Shown: positions 38,308-47,761, counted from the first letter of the stretch. The stretch: 64,000 nt of DNA from Pseudomonadota bacterium (GCA_021785515.1 JAJYEX010000005.1:187515-251514); one strand, 5' to 3'. The notes: generated by a model not told the origin, from the letters alone. Numbers and translations are program-made.

Positions 38308-41112
38308 ATGCGCTATACGAAGTCGGATTCGGGCAGGCATCAGCGCCTGGCCGCTATTATTCTTGGTGCTGTGGTAACGGTCTCACCGGGACTTGCCTAC
38401 GGGCTCGGCCTCGGGAGGCTTGTGGTCGAATCGGGACTGAACGAGCCCCTGAAGGCGTATGTCAGAATCATCGATGCGACGCCCAACAACATCAAGACCC
38501 TCAGCCCCAAGCTGGCATCCCCCGCGATATTTGCCGCGGCCGGCATGGATCGCCATGAGTTCCTCTCGCAGATCCACTACAGCGTCACCCTGCACAAGGA
38601 CGGAAAGTACTATATCGATTTTACGACCCGCCAAGGGTTCAACGAACCTTTCATACAGACTCTGCTCGAGGTCGACTGGGCCGGGGGTCAGCTGGTTCGC
38701 GAATACACCGCCCTGCTGGATCCGCCCCATTGGGTGGCCAGCCGGCATCCGGCAATCTCGGCGCCGATCGTAGCAGCATCTGCCGCGGCGCCCACGGGGG
38801 TTACCGCCCAGCCCCCAGCACAAACGCCCGTGGCCACACCTTCACCGTCGCAGCCCGTGGCCGAGCCGCTGCTCGGACCTACCGCAAGCGCGAACGTGGC
38901 CTCAAGCGCGACCCCGGTCGTCGGTGCGGCGCCACAGATTCCGGCAGCCGAAGCGAGCGCAGTTCCGGCACGTAACCGGTCGTTCTGGGCAAATACCACC
39001 CGTTATAAGGTCAGGCGGGGAGATACGCTCAGCGGGATTGCCCACCGCATCACGGCGGACCGAAGCATCAGCCCGCAACAGGTCATGATCGCGCTGCTTC
39101 AGTCCAATCCAGATGCGTTCTTCAAACATAACGTCAATGATCTGATTTCCGGGAAGATCCTCAAGGTTCCGCCGCGCCAGCAGGTGGTGGCGCTGTCAAA
39201 GGCGCAGGCCGCCAGGCAATTCCGGCTCCAGTTTGATGCATGGCAGGAATACAAGGTGCGACTCGCCGCCGCGAGTCGCGGCATAACGGTGCCGAGCGCG
39301 GCCCAGGCGGGGTCCGCGAATACGACCCCGGCGACTGCGGCGCGGGTTCCTGCAACATCGAAGCCTGCGACGGCAGCGGTCAAGACGAAGGCCGGCACGC
39401 CGGTTGCCACAGCGAAAGCCGGGTCGGAGGGCGGAGCGTTGCTGCGCATCGTCCGCTCCGAGCTGAACTCGGAATCCATCGGCGGCCAGACTGCGGGTCC
39501 GGCTGGACCGAAGACGGCCAAGAAGGAGGCGGCCCAGGAACGCGCGGTGCTCTCGAACAGGATGACCACTCTCGAAGAGCAGATTGACGCGCGCCAGGAA
39601 AAGAACAAGGAGCTGAGTCAGAAAGTCGGCACGATGCGCAAACAGGTGCGGAATACTGCGCGCCTGATCACGGTCGACAACCAGGAACTGGCCCTGGAAG
39701 AGAAGAAGGCGGCCGAACCGAAGCCGGTCGTGAAGCCGGTCGTCAAGCGCCCCGCAGTCAAGAGTCCGGTGGTGCGCAGACCGATCGTGCACCCGCCGTT
39801 TCACCACTTCGTCCCGGCGCAGCCGGCAGGTGAGGGGCTGATAGCCGGTATACTCAGCGGCATCTTGGGCAACCCGCTCACGCTCGCCCTGCTTGGCGGA
39901 GTGGTCGTGCTGGGTCTCGGGATTCTGCTGATGTACTACATGCGACGCCGCCGTGCCAAGGCCGAATTCGAGGAAAGCATCCTGTCGGGCGGCAGTCTGG
40001 CTGCTGAGGCCTCGAGCGTTACGGACAGTGGCAGCCAGGCTGCCGCCAGCGATACCTCGTTCCTGAGTGACTTCAGCCAGGGCGGGATGGGTAATATCCA
40101 TACCGATGAAGTGGATCCGATTGCCGAAGCCGAGGTCTACCTGGCCTATGGGCGTGACGAGCAGGCGGAGGAGATTCTGAAGGAGGCGGTCGTCAAGGAT
40201 CCGCAGCGGCAGGAGCTCAAACAAAAGCTGCTTGAGATCTACTTGCAGCGCAACGACGTTGTGGCGTTCGAGACCCTGGCCGAGGAGCTGTATGCCCAGA
40301 TCGAAGGGAAGGGCGGCCGTGTCTGGGAGAAGGTAGAGGACATGGGCCGCAAGATCAGCCCCGCCAATCCCATGTTCCGCGGCGGTGCTCCGGCTGCCGG
40401 CGGGACCCACGCGTTCCGCGGTGCGGGTACAGACACCGGTCCGTACGCACCCGTTGGATACGCCGCCGGCGCCGATACGGCCCGGCATGCAGCACCGGCT
40501 GCGAAGGCTGCGCCGGAATCCCTTGGTGCCGGTTTCGCGTCTGCCGGCAAGGCAGCGGGCGATGTTCCGGTCGGGCAAACGATAGCCGCAGATGCGGCCG
40601 ATACGTCGGCAACCGGCCTGTCGGATGGCATCAACTTCGACTTCGACATGACTCCGGAGTCAGGTGCAGAGCGGCCGGCTTCGGGGTCCGGCGAGCAGTC
40701 ACTGGCACCGCTCAGTACGGCCGACAATGATTTCGGGCTGGACTACAAGTTTGACAGCACGCTGTCGGCGGCGGACGCCAGCGCACCAAAGGTTGCTGCC
40801 ACGACGTCAGCGGACGAGCCGGCAATCGATTTCGAGGCCGTCACATCGGAGATTCCACGGGCTGATGAGGGCATCGCATTCCTGGCCGATTCGGTCTCCG
40901 ATGCTCCGGTGTTGGAGTTTGAAGGGGCGACCGAAGGCGATGCCACGGAACAGCCGCACTGGGATGAAACCACTACGAAGCTGGATCTTGCCAAGGCCTA
41001 TATCGACATGGGCGATTCCGACGGAGCACGCAGCATCCTCGATGAGGTCATTGCCGAAGGAAACGAGAGCCAGAAGAACCAAGCCCGCGAACTGGCTGCC
41101 CAGATCGCGTGA
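38308..41112 (+). CDS. fimV: FimV-family peptidoglycan-binding pilus/motility regulator
   Basis: I choose the ATG at 38308 (GGGGGAG ten bases upstream) over the GTG at 38299, which is too close; length 934. After a signal peptide (to about residue 32) comes the conserved FimV N-terminal domain (LGRLVVESGLNEPLKAYVRI). Then a LysM domain at about 230-285 (YKVRRGDTLSGIAHRI), a coiled coil near 410-470, one membrane helix at about 515-548, an acidic cytoplasmic part with TPR-like helices, and the C-terminal FimV domain (KLDLAKAYIDMGDSDGARSILDEV). FimV proteins organise polar complexes and type IV pili. It follows asd, as usual; truA is not downstream. Confidence 0.94.
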   Translation: MRYTKSDSGRHQRLAAIILGAVVTVSPGLAYGLGLGRLVVESGLNEPLKAYVRIIDATPNNIKTLSPKLASPAIFAAAGMDRHEFLSQIHYSVTLHKDGKYYIDFTTRQGFNEPFIQTLLEVDWAGGQLVREYTALLDPPHWVASRHPAISAPIVAASAAAPTGVTAQPPAQTPVATPSPSQPVAEPLLGPTASANVASSATPVVGAAPQIPAAEASAVPARNRSFWANTTRYKVRRGDTLSGIAHRITADRSISPQQVMIALLQSNPDAFFKHNVNDLISGKILKVPPRQQVVALSKAQAARQFRLQFDAWQEYKVRLAAASRGITVPSAAQAGSANTTPATAARVPATSKPATAAVKTKAGTPVATAKAGSEGGALLRIVRSELNSESIGGQTAGPAGPKTAKKEAAQERAVLSNRMTTLEEQIDARQEKNKELSQKVGTMRKQVRNTARLITVDNQELALEEKKAAEPKPVVKPVVKRPAVKSPVVRRPIVHPPFHHFVPAQPAGEGLIAGILSGILGNPLTLALLGGVVVLGLGILLMYYMRRRRAKAEFEESILSGGSLAAEASSVTDSGSQAAASDTSFLSDFSQGGMGNIHTDEVDPIAEAEVYLAYGRDEQAEEILKEAVVKDPQRQELKQKLLEIYLQRNDVVAFETLAEELYAQIEGKGGRVWEKVEDMGRKISPANPMFRGGAPAAGGTHAFRGAGTDTGPYAPVGYAAGADTARHAAPAAKAAPESLGAGFASAGKAAGDVPVGQTIAADAADTSATGLSDGINFDFDMTPESGAERPASGSGEQSLAPLSTADNDFGLDYKFDSTLSAADASAPKVAATTSADEPAIDFEAVTSEIPRADEGIAFLADSVSDAPVLEFEGATEGDATEQPHWDETTTKLDLAKAYIDMGDSDGARSILDEVIAEGNESQKNQARELAAQIA

Positions 41113-41126
41113 CGGCAGTGCCGCAC

Positions 41127-41160
41127 CCTTCTTCTGCCGCACAAGGCCGGCAGAAGGAGG
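41127..41160. terminator. Hairpin between convergent fimV and folA
   Basis: CTTCTGCCG (41131-41139) pairs exactly with CGGCAGAAG (41148-41156), and the stem can be extended to 41127/41160 with one G-T pair; the loop is 8 bases. It sits in the 66-bp gap where both genes end. No T-run follows on either strand, so intrinsic termination is only possible. Confidence 0.38.
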
Positions 41161-41178
41161 AGAATCAGGGGCGCATGG

Positions 41179-41694
41179 TCACGCTCCTGCGCCAGACCTG
41201 CGATCCCACGTGACGAAGCAGTAGTTGAACGGATTCTGTTCGTCGGCGAGATGCGCCTCCCGGGCGGTTTCGGTCCAGGCCCGCTCGTCGAATTCCGGGA
41301 ACAGGGTGTCGCCCTGCACCTGCGCATCGATCAAGGTCGCGTACAGGCGGTCGGCCAGGCCCAGGGTCTGGGCGTAGAGTGTTGCGCCGCCGATAATGAA
41401 GATTTCCGGATTGCCAGCCGTTTTACGCAGCGCATCCTCAAGAGAACCTGCCACCTCACAACCCTCCGCGCGGTAGTCGGCCTGGCGGGTCACCACGATG
41501 TTTTTGCGCCCCGGCAGCGGACGCCCCAGCGATTCGTAGTTCCTGCGGCCCATAATCACGGGATGACCGAGCGTGAGAAGCCGGAAATGCCGCAAGTCGG
41601 CCGGCATGCGCCAGGGCAGGGTGTTGTTGGCCCCGATAACACGGTTGTTCGCCATTGCCCAAATCAGCGAAATGCGCCCCCGCGCAGCGGTCAT
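41179..41694 (-). CDS. folA: Dihydrofolate reductase
   Basis: The 171-residue enzyme has the DHFR blocks [29 protein letters not shown] (catalytic acid D33), [12 protein letters not shown] and [15 protein letters not shown]. It regenerates tetrahydrofolate with NADPH, which is needed after the thymidylate synthase reaction. Its ATG overlaps the thyA stop by four bases, so the two steps of the dTMP cycle are coupled. It also indirectly supplies the folate used by MetH and FolD in this window. Confidence 0.96.
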   Translation of the reverse strand: MTAARGRISLIWAMANNRVIGANNTLPWRMPADLRHFRLLTLGHPVIMGRRNYESLGRPLPGRKNIVVTRQADYRAEGCEVAGSLEDALRKTAGNPEIFIIGGATLYAQTLGLADRLYATLIDAQVQGDTLFPEFDERAWTETAREAHLADEQNPFNYCFVTWDRRSGAGA

Positions 41695-42485
41695 ACCGCC
41701 ACAGCTGCCGCGATAACGGGGTGCGGGTCGTAATTCAGCAGCTCGAAATCTTCATAGCGGAAATCGAACAGCGATCGGACATCCGGGTTAAGGCGCATTG
41801 TCGGCAAGGTCCGCGGTGCGCGCGTGAGCTGTTCGGTGGCCTGCGCCAGGTGATTGCGGTAGAGGTGGGCGTCACCGAGCGTATGGATGAAATCGCCAGG
41901 TTCCAGTCCGCTTACCTGCGCGATCATAAGGGTGAGCAGGGCGTAGGAAGCAATATTGAACGGTACGCCCAGAAATATGTCGGCGCTGCGCTGATAAAGC
42001 TGACAGGACAGCCGGCCCCCAGCCACATAGAACTGGAACAGGGTGTGGCAGGGCGGCAGGGCCATGCGGTCGATGTCGGCGACGTTCCAGGCGCTGACTA
42101 TAAGCCTGCGCGAATCCGGGTTTTCCCTCAGTTCCCGCAGGATCCAGCTGATCTGATCGATGTGGCGACCATCTGGGGCGGGCCACGACCGCCACTGGTA
42201 ACCGTAGATCGGTCCCAAGTCGCCGCATTCGTCAGCCCACTCGTTCCAGATAGAGACCCCATGTTCGCGCAGATAGCGAACGTTTGTGTCGCCGCTCAGG
42301 AACCACAACAGTTCGTGAATGATGGATTTGAGGTGGACTTTTTTGGTCGTGAGAAGCGGGAAGCCAGCGCTGAGATCGAACCGCATCTGATGGCCGAATA
42401 TGCTGAGCGTTCCGGTGCCTGTGCGGTCACCCTTCTCGGTCCCGTGGGCGAGCACCTGTGCCATCAAATCGAGATATTGCCGCAT
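41691..42485 (-). CDS. thyA: Thymidylate synthase
   Basis: From the ATG at 42485 the enzyme has 264 residues, the same as E. coli ThyA, starting [12 protein letters not shown]. An in-frame GTG at 42536 would add 17 residues without support. The catalytic cysteine is in [11 protein letters not shown], and [16 protein letters not shown] and [14 protein letters not shown] are the folate/dUMP blocks. It makes dTMP from dUMP and methylene-tetrahydrofolate. It is cotranscribed with folA. Confidence 0.96.
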   Translation of the reverse strand: MRQYLDLMAQVLAHGTEKGDRTGTGTLSIFGHQMRFDLSAGFPLLTTKKVHLKSIIHELLWFLSGDTNVRYLREHGVSIWNEWADECGDLGPIYGYQWRSWPAPDGRHIDQISWILRELRENPDSRRLIVSAWNVADIDRMALPPCHTLFQFYVAGGRLSCQLYQRSADIFLGVPFNIASYALLTLMIAQVSGLEPGDFIHTLGDAHLYRNHLAQATEQLTRAPRTLPTMRLNPDVRSLFDFRYEDFELLNYDPHPVIAAAVAV

Positions 42486-42692
42486 CGGGACATTGTCCCA
42501 CGAATTCTGCACCGAATGTAAGGCGGGCAGGGACACCGTACCGGTGCCAAAGTGGCCGTCTGCAGGGCCGTTCGTCGGCCCGATTGCACATTTAGGGGGA
42601 TTTCAAGGACGGTATGCCAAAGTGCGGGATAAAATCAGGGAAAACAAGCGGTGGTTTGAGCACCGCCGACCGGGTGCCCGGGAGTAGCTGTC

Positions 42693-43316
42693 ATGGAAAA
42701 ATACTTCTTTATGCGACGCGTGCTGGAGCTTCTGCACCAGCCGGGGTTTCTCAACAGACTCGCCGCCATTACGCTGCGGGCCATCGCTGGCTTTGTGGTA
42801 CTCCTGAGCCTGGTCACCTTCTTCAAGGTGGGCAAGGTCATCTTCGGCTTGCCGCCGAGCGGGATTCTGGGCGGGGTCCTGTTCCTGATCTGCTACTTCC
42901 TGGGGATTTACGCCGTGGTCCACACCCTGATCATCAGGGCGCGTGAGGCGGTCAAGATCGTGGGGTTCGAGTTCAGCACTTTTCCGCTGGTGGCGATCCT
43001 TATCAAGACCTGCGGAGAAGTCTTTGCGGCGTTCGTGAGCCTGGCGGCCGTAGGCGGCGGGATATATGTCTGGTTCACCGGTAAAAGCGTGGCCACCATC
43101 CTCGATCCGCTCCAGCGGCTGATACCGGTATTTGGCGACGCGACCTTTCTTGGAGGAATACAGTTCATCCTCGGGGGCGTCCTCTTGGCGCTGGTTGTCC
43201 TCATCGTGAGCTATGCGCTTGCCGAGGCGGTGAACCTTCTGTCCGAAGCCAAGCGGCGGTTACGCGAGACGGAGCGCGTCTCGGAGCACAGCTTCAAGTT
43301 CCGGTCGGGAACCTGA
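42693..43316 (+). CDS. Hypothetical inner-membrane protein
   Basis: The 207-residue product has about four hydrophobic helices (roughly 24-44, 52-78, 95-125 and 145-172) and a charged C-terminal tail with EAKRRLRETERVSEHSFK. GGGAG lies eight bases before the ATG. I do not recognise a family; the helix layout does not match a known transporter. It is divergent from thyA-folA and convergent with the DUF302 gene. Confidence 0.75.
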   Translation: MEKYFFMRRVLELLHQPGFLNRLAAITLRAIAGFVVLLSLVTFFKVGKVIFGLPPSGILGGVLFLICYFLGIYAVVHTLIIRAREAVKIVGFEFSTFPLVAILIKTCGEVFAAFVSLAAVGGGIYVWFTGKSVATILDPLQRLIPVFGDATFLGGIQFILGGVLLALVVLIVSYALAEAVNLLSEAKRRLRETERVSEHSFKFRSGT

Positions 43317-43344
43317 ATTCCCGGCCACCCGGCATCCGGCGCTG

Positions 43345-43806
43345 TTACCGGCCGCTGCGGCGGACCGCCCTGAATATCGCCCGTACATCCTGCGCCCATT
43401 CTGCAAAGTGTGGTTGCAGCGCGCGTTGCGGAAAGAGTGTCGCGATTTCCGCCGGATCGGTTGTCAATATGAGCGTATGGTGACGCTCGGCAAAAATCAC
43501 GATTGACAGCGGCAGGTAGGCGGCGATCTGTGGATCCAGTGCAGGCAATGCACGCATCTCCGCGGGCTTGGCGAAAAATACGATCTGGTAGGGTGCAGTG
43601 GTGTAGCCGTTGGCTTTCAGACCGGCGTTGACGCGCTGCACCCGGGCTATGGTATAGCCCTGGTGCACGATGCTGTCTTGAAGCTGTACCATCGCTTCCG
43701 GAAATGGAAGGTCCACGCGTGCCAGCAGCAGGCCGGCGGCCCGGGCCGGGGCTAGCGCCAGCACCGCAAGCAGCAGTACGCCGAGAATCGTCTGGCCGCG
43801 GCGCAT
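43345..43806 (-). CDS. Periplasmic DUF302 protein
   Basis: The 153-residue protein has an N-terminal signal peptide (LGVLLLAVLALAPARA, mature from about residue 24). The remainder matches the DUF302 fold pattern: an early amphipathic helix (PEAMVQLQDSIVHQGYTI), then PYQIVFFAK, and the closing LPLSIVIFAERHHTLILTTDPAEIATLFP. DUF302 function is unknown. It starts three bases after the stop of the cytochrome c-DUF302 fusion gene, so the two proteins, both periplasmic and both with DUF302, are very likely produced together. Confidence 0.88.
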   Translation of the reverse strand: MRRGQTILGVLLLAVLALAPARAAGLLLARVDLPFPEAMVQLQDSIVHQGYTIARVQRVNAGLKANGYTTAPYQIVFFAKPAEMRALPALDPQIAAYLPLSIVIFAERHHTLILTTDPAEIATLFPQRALQPHFAEWAQDVRAIFRAVRRSGR

Positions 43807-43809
43807 GGC

Positions 43810-44910
43810 TCAGAAGGTCGCCTCCTCGATCACATCGCGGTACCGGTGGTACATCTCATCGCAAAGCCGGCTGAGTGCGGCGTTGTTGAACAGCGTACTC
43901 AGACGCTTGGGGTTGACCGACATGACCAGAACCTTGCCGCGGTGCTGGAGCACCGTGATGCGGCAGGGCAGGAATACGCCTACGCGCGGGTCCACCTGCA
44001 GCGCGGTGTTGAGAAAGCCGAAGTCGCAGGAATAGACGATGACCTGGTGTTTGTTTTCCATCCCGGGTGTCACGAATCCCTGATCCAGATACTGGACCCG
44101 TATCAGCCGCATGTTGGCTGCCTGGACCGCATCCTTAAGACGCGCAATAGTCGGCGCAAGCCCATCGGGCGATACGCCCACGATATCCGGCCCCCCTCGG
44201 ACCGGGGGTGTGGCGGGCTGTGGCCGGTTCTGGAGGCTGCGGATATAGGCAACGAGATCATCGACGTTCTTCGCCGTCAGTCCTTCCCGGCGGGATGAGG
44301 GCATCGGTGTGCCCGCCACACCGCGCACCACCGCCGTGCGGATGACGGGATCGGAAGCGGAAGCGAGATATCCCGGGTTGTCGAGTGCCGGCGCCATGAT
44401 GGGCTGGCTGCGCGGTCGCGAGAGGGTGACCCCGGTACTAGGGGCTCCCACGCCGGCGGCGCCGTGACAGAGGGCACAGTGCGCGGCGAACAGGACCGCC
44501 CCGCGGGCCGGGTTTCCGGGTTTTCCCGCACCTACCAGCGTCGCTGGCCGGTTGCCGGCCCAGCGACGAATGTATCGCACCATGCTTCGCAGTTGCGCCC
44601 CTGAAAGACGGGGAGACGGCGGCATGATGCGCCCGCGACGGCCGTAGCGGATCGTGCGGCGCAGGTAGCGGTTGTCGACATTCTGCTGAAATGAAGGCAG
44701 TGAGAGGGGGAGTCCGATTCCGCCCCGGCCGCGTTCGCCGTGGCAGGCGGCACAGTCCCGATTGTACAGGCGGGCGCCAATGGTGGCCGGACGGGCTGCG
44801 GCGATCTGTGGCCCCAGCGCCCAGAAGACCACTACGAACGCGCTGCCCGCTCCCAACCGACGGCTGGCCGGCTTTCTTTCCCTCGGCTTTATAGATACGC
44901 TTAGGGCCAT
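43810..44910 (-). CDS. Dihaem cytochrome c fused to a DUF302 domain
   Basis: From the ATG at 44910 the protein has 366 residues (a start at 44934 adds eight). A membrane/signal helix lies at about 24-40 (FVVVFWALGPQIAAA). Two class-I cytochrome c domains follow, with haem motifs CAACH (53-57) and CALCH (145-149). Candidate axial methionines are in IMPPSP and GTPMPSS. Residues from about 230 to the end form a DUF302 domain (PTIARLKDAVQAANMRLIRV, VIVYSCDFGF, PCRITVLQHRGKVLVMSV). It is exported and, if the helix is uncleaved, membrane-anchored. I infer electron transfer to or from a DUF302 reaction centre; the partner is unknown. Confidence 0.88.
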   Translation of the reverse strand: MALSVSIKPRERKPASRRLGAGSAFVVVFWALGPQIAAARPATIGARLYNRDCAACHGERGRGGIGLPLSLPSFQQNVDNRYLRRTIRYGRRGRIMPPSPRLSGAQLRSMVRYIRRWAGNRPATLVGAGKPGNPARGAVLFAAHCALCHGAAGVGAPSTGVTLSRPRSQPIMAPALDNPGYLASASDPVIRTAVVRGVAGTPMPSSRREGLTAKNVDDLVAYIRSLQNRPQPATPPVRGGPDIVGVSPDGLAPTIARLKDAVQAANMRLIRVQYLDQGFVTPGMENKHQVIVYSCDFGFLNTALQVDPRVGVFLPCRITVLQHRGKVLVMSVNPKRLSTLFNNAALSRLCDEMYHRYRDVIEEATF

Positions 44911-44957
44911 TAATTGGAGTCTCACACAGACCATGGGACATGTACAGCGCCGGGGCC

Positions 44958-45413
44958 ATGAAGCTCTACATCAGACAGAGTGATCAGCATGGTCAGGGCG
45001 TATTTGCCTCGATGCCCATCGCATCCGGTGAGGCGATCATCGTGTTCACTGGACCTCTGCTGCACCGTTCTGAGGTCGATTTCGGCGATTATCATCTGCA
45101 GATCGGCGAGGAGCTGTACCTCGGACCGTCCGGAAGCGCCGATGACTACATTAATCATTCCTGCCATCCCAACTCCGGGTTCCGTGACGGCCTCACCCTG
45201 TATGCGCTGCGCGATATTGCGGCCGGGGAGGAAATCACATGGGATTACAGCACCGCCATCGATGAGGAGGATTTCCCCGGATTCCCCTGTGCCTGCGGTG
45301 CGCCGGGCTGTCGTGGAACAGTCAGATCCTTCCGGCATCTGCTGCCGGATGTTCAAGCACGCCTGCGCCCCCTGCTGTTGCCCTATCTCAACAGCCGCTA
45401 TTTCCGGGATTGA
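44958..45413 (+). CDS. SET-domain protein (putative protein-lysine methyltransferase)
   Basis: The ATG at 44958 gives 151 residues; an in-frame ATG at 44940 adds six. The SET core is visible: GQGVFASMPIASGEAIIVFTG, the NHSCHPN SAM-binding/pseudoknot motif (near 66-72), GEEITWDYS, and a post-SET cysteine cluster CACGAPGCRG (near 117-126). Such single-domain SET proteins occur in bacteria and methylate mostly unknown proteins. It is divergent from the cytochrome c-DUF302 gene with about 47 bp between starts, so promoters must overlap. Horizontal acquisition is possible but not shown. Confidence 0.85.
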   Translation: MKLYIRQSDQHGQGVFASMPIASGEAIIVFTGPLLHRSEVDFGDYHLQIGEELYLGPSGSADDYINHSCHPNSGFRDGLTLYALRDIAAGEEITWDYSTAIDEEDFPGFPCACGAPGCRGTVRSFRHLLPDVQARLRPLLLPYLNSRYFRD

Positions 45414-45826
45414 TGCGGCGACTGTATTTGGCAGTCACGATGGCGGGTCGAGCGCGCGAGCACCCGGCGGGGAGGGGTTGAAGTGATGGGGCGGCAGCCG
45501 GTAATATGTCGTGTTCCCCGGTTTGGGGATGATGTCGCCGCGGTTGTTACCTGTGATGCAACCGCACGGCGCCGCGATATCCGCCGCGGGGCTGCCATGG
45601 CTGCAGACGGAAGGTCTGTGTGTCCTCCGGGGCAAGCATCGAAGCTTATCATGGATCCCGCAGTGATCCGTGAAGGTTGCGCGGAAAATATTTTTATTGC
45701 GTTTTGACCGTGCAACTAGCCGGTAGGGGCCTTACCTGTATAATCGGCGCCGGCCACGAGCCTCGCATAGCCTTACAGGTTATCGCGATTTCCGAGTATG
45801 ATCACAGTATTTTTGGGAGAAGCGAA
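45414..45826. other. 413-bp gap before the small lipoprotein gene, no supported gene
   Basis: Open frames here have arbitrary composition. The right half is AT-richer and holds TGTATAAT (TATAAT at 45739-45744), a good -10 hexamer without a -35 at normal distance; TTGACC at 45704 is 29 bp away. It is probably the promoter/leader of the lipoprotein gene at 45827. Confidence 0.5.
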
Positions 45827-46066
45827 ATGAAAAAGTTGCTGGTTCTGTTTGCCATCGCATTCGCGGTTGCCGCATGCCAGAAGAAGACCCCCGAAACTCC
45901 GGCTCCGGCACCTGCCGCGCCGGCAACCCAGAGCGCGCCGGCGATGCCTACCCCGGCCACGACCGCCGCTCCTGCAACGAGCACGGCGCCCGCTAACGGT
46001 GGAAGCTCGACAGCTCCAAGCAGCAGTGGGGCGGCTCCGGCCGGCGGTTCGGGTAGTTCCAACTAA
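45827..46066 (+). CDS. Small low-complexity (Ala/Pro/Thr/Ser) lipoprotein
   Basis: The 79-residue product begins MKKLLVLFAIAFAVAACQKK, a lipoprotein signal peptide with the cysteine at about residue 17. The mature part is almost wholly Ala, Pro, Thr, Ser and Gly (for example PAPAPAAPATQSAPAM) with no aromatic residue, so it is likely an unstructured, surface-exposed tail. GGGAGA before the ATG supports the start. No function is known. Confidence 0.75.
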   Translation: MKKLLVLFAIAFAVAACQKKTPETPAPAPAAPATQSAPAMPTPATTAAPATSTAPANGGSSTAPSSSGAAPAGGSGSSN

Positions 46067-46122
46067 CCGAATCAGGCGGTAGCAGCTGGCTGAGAAGCTG
46101 TCGGACAGTCGGACGGTCGAGG

Positions 46123-46995
46123 TTATATCGGTGTCGTAGCCTGACCGGCTGGCTGTTCGGCGGCTTCCAGTGTATTGAGGAGCAGGGTGGCGACCGTCAT
46201 CGGTCCTACTCCGCCAGGGACCGGCGTGATCCACGCCGCGCGCTGTCGCGCGCCTTCAAATTCCACGTCCCCCACCAGGGTGCCATCGGGCCGGCGGTTT
46301 ATGCCGACATCGATGACCACGCTGCCGGTCTTGATCCAGTCACCCTTAATAAGGTATGGCTTGCCGACCGCCACCACCAGTATATCGGCGGCGGCAATGT
46401 GTGTGGGCAGGTTTTGGGTAAACCGGTGGCAGATGGTCACCGTGCATCCGGCAAGCAGCAGCTCCAGCGCCATGGGGCGGCCCACCAGATTGGATGCTCC
46501 CACGACGACCGCGTGCTGTCCGCGGATCGCCGTGTTCGTACTTGCCAGCAGGGTCATCACGCCGCGTGGTGTGCAGGGGCGCAACACCGGCATCCGTAGC
46601 GCCAGTCTGCCGATGTTGTAGGGATGAAATCCGTCGACGTCCTTGCCGGGAAGGATACGTTCAATGACGGTTTGCGGGTCGATATGGGCGGGCAGCGGGA
46701 GCTGGACCAGAATCCCGTCCACCCGCGGGTCGCCATTGAGCTGGTCGATGAGCGCCAGCAACTCCGACTGGGGGGTAGACCCGGATAAGTTGTGGGAGAA
46801 GGAGAGGATGCCGGCATCGACGCAGGCTTTGCGCTTGCTGCGGACATAGACCTGCGATGCGGGGTCTTCTCCGACCATGATCACGGCGAGCCCCGGTGTC
46901 CGTTGGCCGCTCTCGCTCAGCCGGAGCACCCGCTGCTTGATCTCCGCCTGAAGCGATGCCGCAATCGCCTTGCCATCGATGATGTTTGCGCCCAT
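46123..46995 (-). CDS. folD: Bifunctional methylenetetrahydrofolate dehydrogenase/cyclohydrolase
   Basis: The 290-residue enzyme shows [21 protein letters not shown] (catalytic Lys/Tyr region), [25 protein letters not shown], and the NADP-binding [19 protein letters not shown]. It interconverts one-carbon folate forms in the cytoplasm and connects with ThyA, FolA and MetH also encoded here. It ends convergent to the lipoprotein gene and begins 243 bp from the tRNA cluster. Confidence 0.96.
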   Translation of the reverse strand: MGANIIDGKAIAASLQAEIKQRVLRLSESGQRTPGLAVIMVGEDPASQVYVRSKRKACVDAGILSFSHNLSGSTPQSELLALIDQLNGDPRVDGILVQLPLPAHIDPQTVIERILPGKDVDGFHPYNIGRLALRMPVLRPCTPRGVMTLLASTNTAIRGQHAVVVGASNLVGRPMALELLLAGCTVTICHRFTQNLPTHIAAADILVVAVGKPYLIKGDWIKTGSVVIDVGINRRPDGTLVGDVEFEGARQRAAWITPVPGGVGPMTVATLLLNTLEAAEQPAGQATTPI

Positions 46996-47097
46996 GCGTG
47001 CCTACTCTCCGCGCCCCCGGAAAGGGGCGCATCATCGCACGAGCTTAAGCGGAGCGCCAAGTGCCCGTGCGGGCGCCTATCCGTCCCGTCCCTGCCA

Positions 47098-47126
47098 TTG
47101 ACCGGGGTGGTGGCAGCGCGTATATT
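47098..47126 (+). promoter_or_regulatory. Promoter of the tRNA Pro-Arg-His-Lys-Leu cluster
   Basis: TTGACC (47098-47103) and TATATT (47121-47126) are 17 bp apart, the best sigma-70 pair in this area. They are followed by a GC-rich discriminator (GCGCCC), as is usual for stable-RNA promoters under stringent control. The first tRNA begins about 110 bp downstream. Confidence 0.6.
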
Positions 47127-47238
47127 TTGCGCCCTTGCGCGGCGCCGGCATGCTCTCCGGTTGACGGTTACGGGCCAGCGCAGAGGGTGGACCCGGGTAC
47201 AGCGGGCAGGCACGATGCGGACCGGACCGCGTGGTCTT

Positions 47239-47315
<77 letters not shown>

Positions 47316-47410
47316 TTTATACTTTTGGAAAGTTAGGAAGCGTGAGACCGACGGGGACCGCGGGATCGCGGGGAGTTGGGCTCGTGATGTCCGTTGCTCT
47401 GACTGGGCAT

Positions 47411-47487
47411 GCGCCCGTAGCTCAACCGGATAGAGCACCAGCCTTCTAAGCTGGGGGTTACAGGTTCGATTCCTGTCGGGCGCGCCA
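47411..47487 (+). tRNA. tRNA-Arg (TCT)
   Basis: 77 bases with encoded CCA. The acceptor GCGCCCG pairs with CGGGCGC; the anticodon arm CCAGC-CTTCTAA-GCTGG gives TCT. T arm GGTTCGATTC is standard. Confidence 0.97.
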
Positions 47488-47576
47488 TAAAAGTTGTCCG
47501 GCTGGAACGGTCTGGAAGGTGCAAAACAAGGGCGGGCGAGTTGCCGATGCCCCTTCCTCGACCGACTCGGTTTATG

Positions 47577-47653
47577 GTGAGCGTAGCTCAGCTGGTCAGA
47601 GTCCCGGATTGTGATTCCGGTTGTCGTGGGTTCGAATCCCATCGCTCACCCCA
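47577..47653 (+). tRNA. tRNA-His (GTG)
   Basis: 77 bases with encoded CCA; the base before (G at 47576) can serve as the extra G-1 of tRNA-His, opposite the discriminator C at 47650. The acceptor GTGAGCG pairs with CGCTCAC, and CCGGA-TTGTGAT-TCCGG gives anticodon GTG. Confidence 0.97.
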
Positions 47654-47678
47654 GTTTTGCCGATGTCAGGCAGTTTGC

Positions 47679-47754
47679 GGGCCGTTAGCTCAGTTGGTAG
47701 AGCTGGAGACTCTTAATCTCTAGGTCGTAGGTTCAAGTCCTACACGGCCCACCA
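47679..47754 (+). tRNA. tRNA-Lys (CTT)
   Basis: 76 bases with encoded CCA. The acceptor GGGCCGT pairs with ACGGCCC; the anticodon arm GGAGA-CTCTTAA-TCTCT gives CTT. A long hairpin follows it after seven bases. Confidence 0.95.
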
Positions 47755-47761
47755 TCCCGCC

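Noticed and set aside
39196-40578. A 460-codon open frame opposite fimV
   Set aside because: Shadow of fimV with arbitrary composition; FimV domains cover both sides.
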